From the NCBI GenBank assembly GCA_920105625.2, contig CAKKTE020000510.1, positions 310,001 through 374,000 of the forward strand: DNA of 64,000 nucleotides, written 5' to 3'. How positions within the stretch are numbered: position 1 is the first letter of the stretch; every line of letters starts with the position of its first letter. Both the position numbers and the translations under genes were made by a program. Shown one piece after another: positions 34,352-45,424 of the stretch. The notes under the pieces were generated by a model that was given only the letters and a program-made list of their open reading frames with translations, was not told the DNA's origin and made no database searches. The DNA is from Clusia tigrina (lineage: Eukaryota; Arthropoda; Insecta; Diptera; Clusiidae).

Positions 34352-36668
34352 AGTTTTATCAGTGTTTGATTTGGGACTCAAGGGTAGCATAGCTTTGAGC
34401 GATAGCTTAAATTGACAAGAGGCTCGAGTACTTTATTGTTACAAAATTTCAAGGTTTTATGACGCTCCAGTTAAAAGTTACAAGCATTTGTATGTTGCAA
34501 ACTTTGATAGGTGTAGGACGTACCGTATAGAAGTTAGGGCCATTTGAAGTTTTATCCGTGTTTGATTTGGGACTCAAGGGTAGCATAGCTTTGAGCGATA
34601 GCTTAAATTGACAAGAGGCTCGAGTACTTTATTGTTACATAGTTTCAAGGTTTTATGACGCTCCAGTGAAAAGTTACAAGCATTTGTATGTTGCAAACTT
34701 TGATAGGTGTAGGACGTACCGTATAGAAGTTAGGGCCATTTGAAGTTTTATCCGTGTTTGATTTGGGACTCAAGGGTAGCATAGCTTTGAGCGATAGCTT
34801 AAATTGACAAGAGTCTCGAGTACTTTATTGTTACAAAATTTCAAGGTTTTATGACGCTCCAGTTAAAAGTTAAAAGCATTTGTATGTTGCAAACTTTGAT
34901 AGGTGTAGGACGTACCGTATAGAAGTTAGGGCCATTTGAAGTTTTATCCGTGTTTGATTTGGGACTCAAGGGTAGCATAGCTTTGAGCGATAGCTTAAAT
35001 TGACAAGAGGCTCGAGTACTTTATTGTTACAAAATTTCAAGGTTTTATGACGCTCCAGTTAAAAGTTACAAGTATTTGTATGTTGCAAACTTTGATAGGT
35101 GTAGGACGTACCGTATAGAAGTTAGGGCCATTTGAAGTTTTATCCGTGTTTGATTTTGGACTCAAGGGTAGCATAGCTTTGAGCGATAGCTTCAATTGAC
35201 AAGAGGCTCGAGTACTTTATTGTTACAAAATTTCAAGGTTTTATGACGCTCCAGTTAAAAGTTACAAGCATTTGTATGTTGCAAACTTTGATAGGTGTAG
35301 GAAATACCGTATAGAAGTTAGGGCCAATTGAAGTTTTATCAGTGTTTGATTTGGGACTCAAGGGTAGCCGAGCTTTGAGCGATAGCTTAAATTGACAAGA
35401 GGCTCGAGTACTTTATTGTTACATAGTTTCAAGGTTTTATGACGCTCCAGTGAAAAGTTACAAGCATTTGTATGTTGCAAACTTTGATAGGTGTAGGACG
35501 TACCGGATAGAAGTTAGGGCCATTTGAAGTTTTATCCGTGTTTGATTTGGGACTCAAGGGTAGCATAGCTTTGAGCGATAGCTTAAATTGACAAGAGGCT
35601 CGAGTACTTTGTTACAAAATTTCAAGGTTTTATGACGCTCCAGATAAAAGTTACAAGCATTTGTATGTTGCAAACTTTGATAGGTGTAGGACGTACCGTA
35701 TAGAAGTTAGGGCCATTTGAAGTTTTATCCGTGTTTGATTTGGGACTCAAGGGTAGCATAGCTTTGAGCGATAGCTTAAATTGACAAGAGGCTCGAGTAC
35801 TTTATTGTTACAAAATTTCAAGGTTTTATGACGCTCCAGTTAAAAGTTACAAGCATTTGTAGGTTCAAACTTTGATAGGTGTAGGACGTACCGTATAGAA
35901 GTTAGGGCCATTTGAAGTTTTATCCGTGTTTGATTTGGGACTCAAGGGTAGCATAGCTTTGAGCGATAGCTTAAATTGACAAGAGGCTCGAGTACTTTAT
36001 TGTTACAAAGTTTCAAGGTTTTATGACGCTCCAGTTAAAAGTTACAAGCATTTGTATGTTGCAAACTTTGATAGGTGTAGGACGTACCGTATAGAAGTTA
36101 GGGCCATTTGAAGTTTTATCCGTGTTTGATTTGGGACTCAAGGGTAGCATAGCTTTGAGCGATAGCTTAAATTGACAAGAGGCTCGAGTACTTTATTGTT
36201 ACAAAATTTCAAGGTTTTATGACGCTCCAGTTAAAAGTTACAAGCATTTGTATGTTGCAAACTTTGATAGGTGTAGGACGTACCGTATAGAAGTTAGGGC
36301 CATTTGAAGTTTTATCCGTGTTTGATTTGGGACTCAAGGGTAGCATAGCTTTGAGCGATAGCTTAAATTGACAAGAGGCTCGAGTACTTTATTGTTACAA
36401 AATTTCAAGGTTTTATGACGCTCCAGTTAAAAGTTACAAGCATTTGTATGTTGCAAACTTTGATAGGTGTAGGACGTACCGTATAGAAGTTAGGGCCATT
36501 TGAAGTTTTATCCGTGTTTGATTTGGGACTCAAGGGTAGCATAGCTTTGAGCGATAGCTTAAATTGACAAGAGGCTCGAGTACTTTATTGTTACAAAATT
36601 TCAAGGTTTTATGACGCTCCAGTTAAAAGTTACAAGCATTTGTATGTTGCAAACTTTGATAGGTGTAG

Positions 36669-38236
36669 GAAATACCGTATAGAAGTTAGGGCCAATTGAA
36701 GTTTTATCAGTGTTTGATTTGGGACTCAAGGGTAGCATAGCTTTGAGCGATAGCTTAAATTGACAAGAGGCTCGAGTACTTTATTGTTACAAAATTTCAA
36801 GGTTTTATGACGCTCCAGTTAAAAGTTACAAGCATTTGTATGTTGCAAACTTTGATAGGTGTAGGACGTACCGTATAGAAGTTAGGGCCATTTGAAGTTT
36901 TATCCGTGTTTGATTTGGGACTCAAGGGTAGCATAGCTTTGAGCGATAGCTTAAATTGACAAGAGGCTCGAGTACTTTATTGTTACAAAATTTCAAGGTT
37001 TTATGACGCTCCAGTTAAAAGTTACAAGCATTTGTATGTTGCAAACTTTGATAGGTGTAGGACGTACCGTATAGAAGTTAGGGCCATTTGAAGTTTTATC
37101 CGTGTTTGATTTGGGACTCAAGGGTAGCATAGCTTTGAGCGATAGCTTAAATTGACAAGAGGCTCGAGTACTTTATTGTTACAAAATTTCAAGGTTTTAT
37201 GACGCTCCAGTTAAAAGTTACAAGCATTTGTATGTTGCAAACTTTGATAGGTGTAGGACGTACCGTATAGAAGTTAGGGCCATTTGAAGTTTTATCCGTG
37301 TTTGATTTGGGACTCAAGGGTAGCATAGCTTTGAGCGATAGCTTAAATTGACAAGAGGCTCGAGTACTTTATTGTTACAAAATTTCAAGGTTTTATGACG
37401 CTCCAGTTAAAAGTTACAAGCATTTGTATGTTGCAAACTTTGATAGGTGTAGGAAATACCGTATAGAAGTTAGGGCCAATTGAAGTTTTATCAGTGTTTG
37501 ATTTGGGACTCAAGGGTAGCATAGCTTTGAGCGATAGCTTAAATTGACAAGAGGCTCGAGTACTTTATTGTTACAAAATTTCAAGGTTTTATGACGCTCC
37601 AGTTAAAAGTTACAAGCATTTGTATGTTGCAAACTTTGATAGGTGTAGGACGTACCGTATAGAAGTTAGGGCCATTTGAAGTTTTATCCGTGTTTGATTT
37701 GGGACTCAAGGGTAGCATAGCTTTGAGCGATAGCTTAAATTGACAAGAGGCTCGAGTACTTTATTGTTACAAAATTTCAAGATTTTATGACGCTCCAGTT
37801 AAAAGTTACAAGCATTTGTATGTTGCAAACTTTGATAGGTGTAGGAAATACCGTATAGAAGTTAGGGCCATTTGAAGTTTTATCAGTGTTTGATTTGGGA
37901 CTCAAGAGTAGCATAGCTTTGAGCGATAGCTTAAATTGACAACAGGCTCGAGTACTTTATTGTTACAAAATTTCAAGGTTTTATGACGCTCCAGTTAAAA
38001 GTTACAAGCATTTGTATGTTGCAAACTTTGATAGGTGTAGGACGTACCGTATAGAAATTAGGGCCATTTGAAGTTTTATCCGTGTTTGATTTGGGACTCA
38101 AGGGTAGCATAGCTTTGAGCGATAGCTTAAATTGACAAGAGGCTCGAGTACTTTATTGTTACAAAATTTCAAGGTTTTATGACGCTCCAGCTAACAGTTA
38201 CAAGCATTTGTATGTTGCAAACTTTGATAGGTGTAG
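36669..38236. repeat. Extra 784-bp step in unit Q copy 1
   Basis: Full class C junctions at 36669 and 37453 are exactly 784 apart, while unit Q copy 2 has one (47742). The offset between the Q copies drops from 11073 to 10289 here, a difference of exactly 784. A third, partial class C at 37845 (GAAAT, but CCATTTG) matches 48134. Gain in copy 1 or loss in copy 2 is not decided. Confidence 0.85.
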
Positions 38237-38269
38237 GACGTACCCTATAGAAGTTAGGGCCATTTGAAG

Positions 38270-40995
38270 TTTTATCCGTGTTTGATTTGGGACTCAAGGG
38301 TAGCATAGCTTTGAGCGATAGCTTAAATTGACAAGAGGCTCGAGTACTTTATTGTTACAAAATTTCAAGGTTTTATGACGCTCCAGTTAAAAGTTACAAG
38401 CATTTGTATGTTGCAAACTTTGATAGGTGTAGGACGTACCGTATAGAAGTTAGGGCCATTTGAAGTTTTATCCGTGTTTGATTTGGGACTCAAGGGTAGC
38501 ATAGCTTTGAGCGATAGCTTAAATTGACAAGAGGCTCGAGTACTTTATTGTTACAAAGTTTCAAGGTTTTATGACGCTCCAGTAAAAAGTTACAAGCATT
38601 TGTATGTTGCAAACTTTGATAGGTGTAGGACGTACCGTATAGAAGTTAGGGCCATTTGAAGTTTTATCCGTGTTTGATTTGGGACTCAAGGGTAGCATAG
38701 CTTTGAGCGATAGCTTAAATTGACAAGAGGCTCGAGTACTTTATTGTTACAAAATTTCAAGGTTTTATGACGCTCCAGTTAAAAGTTACAAGCATTTGTA
38801 TGTTGCAAACTTTGATAGGTGTAGGACGTACCGTATAGAAGTTAGGGCCATTTGAAGTTTTATCCGTGTTTGATTTGGGACTCAAGGGTAGCATAGCTTT
38901 GAGCGATAGCTTAAATTGACAAGAGGCTCGAGTACTTTATTGTTACAAAATTTCAAGGTTTTATGACGCTCCAGTTAAAAGTTACAAGCATTTGTATGTT
39001 GCAAACTTTGATAGGTGTAGGACGTACCGTATAGAAGTTAGGGCCTTTTGAAGTTTTATCCGTGTTTGATTTGGGACTCAAGGGTAGCATAGCTTTGAGC
39101 GATAGCTTAAATTGACAAGAGGCTCGAGTACTTTATTGTTACAAAATTTCAAGGTTTTATGACGCTCCAGTAAAAAGTTACAAGCATTTGTATGTTGCAA
39201 ACTTTGATAGGTGTAGGACGTACCGTATAGAAGTTAGGGCCATTTGAAGTTTTATCCGTGTTTGATTTGGGACTCAAGGGTAGCATAGCTTTGAGCGATA
39301 GCTTAAATTGACAAGAGGCTCGAGTACTTTATTGTTACAAAGTTTCAAGGTTTTATGACGCTCCAGTAAAAAGTTACAAGCATTTGTATGTTGCAAACTT
39401 TGATAGGTGTAGGACGTACCGTATAGAAGTTAGGGCCATTTGAAGTTTTATCCGTGTTTGATTTGGGACTCAAGGGTAGCATAGCTTTGAGCGATAGCTT
39501 AAATTGACAAGAGGCTCGAGTACTTTATTGTTACAAAATTTCAAGGTTTTATGACGCTCCAGTTAAAAGTTACAAGCATTTGTATGTTGCAAACTTTGAT
39601 AGGTGTAGGACGTACCGTATAGAAGTTAGGGCCATTTGAAGTTTTATCCGTGTTTGATTTGGGACTCAAGGGTAGCATAGCTTTGAGCGATAGCTTAAAT
39701 TGACAAGAGGCTCGAGTACTTTATTGTTACAAAATTTCAAGGTTTTATGACGCTCCAGTTAAAAGTTACAAGCATTTGTATGTTGCAAACTTTGATAGGT
39801 GTAGGACGTACCGTATAGAAGTTAGGGACATTTGAAGTTTTATCCGTGTTTGATTTGGGACTCAAGGGTAGCATAGCTTTGAGCGATAGCTTAAATTGAC
39901 AAGAGGCTCGAGTACTTTATTGTTACAAAATTTCAAGGTTTTATGACGCTCCAGTTAAAAGTTACAAGCATTTGTATGTTGCAAACTTTGATAGGTGTAG
40001 GACGTACCGTATAGAAGTTAGGGCCATTTGAAGTTTTATCCGTGTTTGATTTGGGACTCAAGGGTAGCATAGCTTTGAGCGATAGCTTAAATTGACAAGA
40101 GGCTCGAGTACTTTATTGTTACAAAATTTCAAGGTTTTATGACGCTCCAGTTAAAAGTTACAAGCATTTGTATGTTGCAAACTTTGATAGGTGTAGGACG
40201 TACCGTGTAGAAGTTAGAACCATTTAAAGTTTTATCAGTGTTTGATTTGGGAATCATGGGTAGGATAGCTTTGAGCGAGAGCTTAAATTGACAAGAGGCT
40301 CGAGTACTTTATTGTTACAAAATTTCAAGGTTTTATGACGCTCCAGTAAAAATTTACAAACATTTGTATGTTGCAAACTTTGATAGATGTAGGACGTATC
40401 GTATAGAAGTATGGGCCATTTGAAGTTGTATCAGTGTTTGATTTGGGCCTCCAGGGTAGCATAGCTTTGAGCGATAGCTTAAATGGACAAGAGGCTCGAG
40501 TACTTTATTGTTACAAAATTTCAAGGTTTTATGACGCTCCAGTAAAAAGTTCCAAGCATTTGTATGTTGCAAACTTTGATAGGTGTAGGACGTACCGTAT
40601 AGAAGTTAGGGCCATTTGAAGTTTTATCAGTGTTTGATTTGGGACTCAAGGGTTGCATAGCTTTGAGCGATAGCTTAAATTGACAAGAGGCTCGAGTACT
40701 TTATTGTTACAAAATTTCAAGGTTTTATGCCGCTCCAGTAAAATTGTTACAAAATTTCAAGGTTTTATGACGCTCCAGTACAAAGTTACAAATATTTGTA
40801 TGTTTCAAACTTTGATAGATGTAGGACGTACCGAATAGCTTTGAGCGATAACTTAAATGGACAAGAGGCTCGAGCACTTTATTGTTACAAAATTTCAAGG
40901 TTTTTTGACGCTCCAGTAAAAAGTTACAAGCATTTGTATGTTGCAAACTTTGATAGGTGTAGGACGTACCGTATAGAAGTTAGGGCCATTTGAAG
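38270..40995. repeat. 2726-bp tandem duplication, copy 1
   Basis: Matches 40996-43721 at an offset of 2726 (14 monomers minus 18). Shared markers: class B 38555/41281 and 39341/42067, GGGCCTTTTGAAG 39041/41767, GTTAGGGACATTTG 39821/42547 and the whole D-E-G-F cassette 40205/42931. The segment spans the end of unit Q copy 1 and the start of copy 2. Ends are approximate. Confidence 0.9.
40205..40839 (+). repeat. D-E-G-F cassette 5
   Basis: Same order and length as 31858-32492. G lies at 40704-40743 and 40744-40783, and the F junction at 40838/40839. It has a private TTAGAACCATTTAAAG (40212). It shares AAAAATTTACAAAC and canonical GAAGTTAGGG with the copy at 42931, so those two are sisters. Confidence 0.93.
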
Positions 40996-43721
40996 TTTTA
41001 TCCGTGTTTGATTTGGGACTCAAGGGTAGCATAGCTTTGAGCGATAGCTTAAATTGACAAGAGGCTCGAGTACTTTATTGTTACAAAATTTCAAGGTTTT
41101 ATGACGCTCCAGTTAAAAGTTACAAGCATTTGTATGTTGCAAACTTTGATAGGTGTAGGACGTACCGTATAGAAGTTAGGGCCATTTGAAGTTTTATCCG
41201 TGTTTGATTTGGGACTCAAGGGTAGCATAGCTTTGAGCGATAGCTTAAATTGACAAGAGGCTCGAGTACTTTATTGTTACAAAGTTTCAAGGTTTTATGA
41301 CGCTCCAGTAAAAAGTTACAAGCATTTGTATGTTGCAAACTTTGATAGGTGTAGGACGTACCGTATAGAAGTTAGGGCCATTTGAAGTTTTATCCGTGTT
41401 TGATTTGGGACTCAAGGGTAGCATAGCTTTGAGCGATAGCTTAAATTGACAAGAGGCTCGAGTACTTTATTGTTACAAAATTTCAAGGTTTTATGACGCT
41501 CCAGTTAAAAGTTACAAGCATTTGTATGTTGCAAACTTTGATAGGTGTAGGACGTACCGTATAGAAGTTAGGGCCATTTGAAGTTTTATCCGTGTTTGAT
41601 TTGGGACTCAAGGGTAGCATAGCTTTGAGCGATAGCTTAAATTGACAAGAGGCTCGAGTACTTTATTGTTACAAAATTTCAAGGTTTTATGACGCTCCAG
41701 TTAAAAGTTACAAGCATTTGTATGTTGCAAACTTTGATAGGTGTAGGACGTACCGTATAGAAGTTAGGGCCTTTTGAAGTTTTATCCGTGTTTGATTTGG
41801 GACTCAAGGGTAGCATAGCTTTGAGCGATAGCTTAAATTGACAAGAGGCTCGAGTACTTTATTGTTACAAAATTTCAAGGTTTTATGACGCTCCAGTTAA
41901 AAGTTACAAGCATTTGTATGTTGCAAACTTTGATAGGTGTAGGACGTACCGTATAGAAGTTAGGGCCATTTGAAGTTTTATCCGTGTTTGATTTGGGACT
42001 CAAGGGTAGCATAGCTTTGAGCGATAGCTTAAATTGACAAGAGGCTCGAGTACTTTATTGTTACAAAGTTTCAAGGTTTTATGACGCTCCAGTAAAAAGT
42101 TACAAGCATTTGTATGTTGCAAACTTTGATAGGTGTAGGACGTACCGTATAGAAGTTAGGGCCATTTGAAGTTTTATCCGTGTTTGATTTGGGACTCAAG
42201 GGTAGCATAGCTTTGAGCGATAGCTTAAATTGACAAGAGGCTCGAGTACTTTATTGTTACAAAATTTCAAGGTTTTATGACGCTCCAGTTAAAAGTTACA
42301 AGCATTTGTATGTTGCAAACTTTGATAGGTGTAGGACGTACCGTATAGAAGTTAGGGCCATTTGAAGTTTTATCCGTGTTTGATTTGGGACTCAAGGGTA
42401 GCATAGCTTTGAGCGATAGCTTAAATTGTCAAGAGGCTCGAGTACTTTATTGTTACAAAATTTCAAGGTTTTATGACGCTCCAGTTAAAAGTTACAAGCA
42501 TTTGTATGTTGCAAACTTTGATAGGTGTAGGACGTACCGTATAGAAGTTAGGGACATTTGAAGTTTTATCCGTGTTTGATTTGGGACTCAAGGGTAGCAT
42601 AGCTTTGAGCGATAGCTTAAATTGACAAGAGGCTCGAGTACTTTATTGTTACAAAATTTCAAGGTTTTATGACGCTCCAGTTAAAAGTTACAAGCATTTG
42701 TATGTTGCAAACTTTGATAGGTGTAGGACGTACCGTATAGAAGTTAGGGCCATTTGAAGTTTTATCCGTGTTTGATTTGGGACTCAAGGGTAGCATAGCT
42801 TTGAGCGATAGCTTAAATTGACAAGAGGCTCGAGTACTTTATTGTTACAAAATTTCAAGGTTTTATGACGCTCCAGTTAAAAGTTACAAGCATTTGTATG
42901 TTGCAAACTTTGATAGGTGTAGGACGTACCGTGTAGAAGTTAGAGCCATTTAAAGTTTTATCAGTGTTTGATTTGGGAATCATGGGTAGGATAGCTTTGA
43001 GCGAGAGCTTAAATTGACAAGAGGCTCGAGTACTTTATTGTTACAAAATTTCAAGGTTTTATGACGCTCCAGTAAAAATTTACAAACATTTGTATGTTGC
43101 AAACTTTGATAGATGTAGGACGTATCGTATAGAAGTATGGGCCATTTGAAGTTGTATCAGTGTTTGATTTGGGCCTCCAGGGTAGCATAGCTTTGAGCGA
43201 TAGCTTAAATGGACAAGAGGCTCGAGTACTTTATTGTTACAAAATTTCAAGGTTTTATGACGCTCCAGTAAAAAGTTCCAAGCATTTGTATGTTGCAAAC
43301 TTTGATAGGTGTAGGACGTACCGTATAGAAGTTAGGGCCATTTGAAGTTTTATCAGTGTTTGATTTGGGACTCAAGGGTTGCATAGCTTTGAGCGATAGC
43401 TTAAATTGACAAGAGGCTCGAGTACTTTATTGTTACAAAATTTCAAGGTTTTATGCCGCTCCAGTAAAATTGTTACAAAATTTCAAGGTTTTATGACGCT
43501 CCAGTACAAAGTTACAAATATTTGTATGTTTCAAACTTTGATAGATGTAGGACGTACCGAATAGCTTTGAGCGATAACTTAAATGGACAAGAGGCTCGAG
43601 CACTTTATTGTTACAAAATTTCAAGGTTTTTTGACGCTCCAGTAAAAAGTTACAAGCATTTGTATGTTGCAAACTTTGATAGGTGTAGGACGTACCGTAT
43701 AGAAGTTAGGGCCATTTGAAG
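40996..43721. repeat. 2726-bp tandem duplication, copy 2
   Basis: Partner of 38270-40995. It ends just after the cassette, where 43807 is class B while the corresponding 41081 is class A. Private: AAATTGTCAAGAG at 42424, which removes the internal TGA. Confidence 0.9.
42931..43565 (+). repeat. D-E-G-F cassette 6
   Basis: G lies at 43430-43469 and 43470-43509, and the F junction ACCGAATAG/CTTTGAGC at 43564/43565. It is the tandem sister of cassette 5 and joins to sequence matching 32.6 kb and onward. Confidence 0.93.
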
Positions 43722-45226
43722 TTTTATCCGTGTTTGATTTGGGACTCAAGGGTAGCATAGCTTTGAGCGATAGCTTAAATTGACAAGAGGCTCGAGTACT
43801 TTATTGTTACAAAGTTTCAAGGTTTTATGACGCTCCAGTAAAAAGTTACAAGCATTTGTATGTTGCAAACTTTGATAGGTGTAGGACGTACCGTATAGAA
43901 GTTAGGGCCATTTGAAGTTTTATCCGTGTTTGATTTGGGACTCAAGGGTAGCATAGCTTTGAGCGATAGCTTAAATTGACAAGAGGCTCGAGTACTTTAT
44001 TGTTACAAAGTTTCAAGGTTTTATGACGCTCCAGTAAAAAGTTACAAGCATTTGTATGTTGCAAACTTTGATAGGTGTAGGACGTACCGTATAGAAGTTA
44101 GGGCCATTTGAAGTTTTATCCGTGTTTGATTTGGGACTCAAGGGTAGCATAGCTTTGAGCGATAGCTTAAATTGACAAGAGGCTCGAGTACTTTATTGTT
44201 ACAAAGTTTCAAGGTTTTATGAACTCCAGTAAAAAGTTACAAGCATTTGTATGTTGCAAAATTTGATAGGTGTAGGACGTACCGTATAGAAGTTAGGGCC
44301 ATTTGAAGTTTTATCCGTGTTTGATTTGGGACTCAAGGGTAGCATAGCTTTGAGCGATAGCTTAAATTGACAAGAGGCTCGAGTACTTTATTGTTACAAA
44401 ATTTCAAGGTTTTATGACGCTCCAGTTAAAAGTTACAAACATTTGTATGTTGCAAACTTTGATAGGTGTAGGACGTACCGTATAGAAGTTAGGGCCATTT
44501 GAAGTTTTATCCGTGTTTGATTTGGGACTCAAGGGTAGCATAGCTTTGAGCGATAGCTTAAATTGACAAGAGGCTCGAGTACTTTATTGTTACAAAATTT
44601 CAAGGTTTTATGACGCTCCAGTTAAAAGTTACAAGCATTTGTATGTTGCAAACTTTGATAGGTGTAGGACGTACCGTATAGAAGTTAGGGCCATTTGAAG
44701 TTTTATCCGTGTTTGATTTGGGAGTCAAGGGTAGCATAGCTTTGAACGATAGCTTAAATTGACAAGAGGCACGAGTACTTTATTGTTACAAAATTTCAAG
44801 GTTTTATGACGCTCCAGTTAAAAGTTACAAGCATTTGTATGTTGCAAACTTTGATAGGTGTAGGACGTACCGTATAGAAGTTAGGGCCATTTGAAGTTTT
44901 ATCCGTGTTTGATTTGGGACTCAAGGGTAGCATAGCTTTGAGCGATAGCTTAAATTGACAAGAGGCTCGAGTACTTTATTGTTACAAAGTTTCAAGGTTT
45001 TATGACGCTCCAGTAAAAAGTTACAAGCATTTGTATGTTGCAAACTTTGATAGGTGTAGGACGTACCGTATAGAAGTTAGGGCCATTTGAAGTTTTATCC
45101 GTGTTTGATTTGGGACTCAAGGGTAGCATAGCTTTGAGCGATAGCTTAAATTGACAAGAGGCTTGAGTACTTTATTGTTACAAAATTTCAAGGTTTTATG
45201 ACGCTCCAGTTAAAAGTTACAAGCAT

Positions 45227-45424
45227 TTGTATGTTTCAAACTTTGATAGATGTAGGACGTACCGTATAGCTTTGAGCGATAACTTAAATGGACAAGAGGC
45301 TCGAGCACTTTATTGTTACAAAATTTCAAGGTTTTTTGACGCTCCAGTAAAAAGTTACAAGCATTTGTATGTTGTAAACTTTGATAGGTGTAGGAAATAC
45401 CGTATAGAAGTTAGGGTCAATTGA
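45227..45424 (+). repeat. F deletion without G, copy 2
   Basis: The 11073-offset partner of 34154-34351 with the junction at 45269/45270. It has GATAGATGTAGG where copy 1 has GATAGATGTCGG. Confidence 0.92.

Larger units (their letters stand above)
31858..40204. repeat. 8347-bp higher-order unit Q, copy 1
   Basis: A 43-monomer unit (43 x 196 minus 81). The 81 missing bases are accounted for exactly by G+F (-18), F alone (-58), ATGAACTCC (-1, 33148), TACTTTGTTAC (-3, 35610) and GTAGGTTCAAAC (-1, 35861). Its opening D-E-G-F cassette recurs at 40205, where copy 2 starts. It carries an extra 784-bp step (class C at 36669 and 37453) that copy 2 lacks. Confidence 0.9.
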
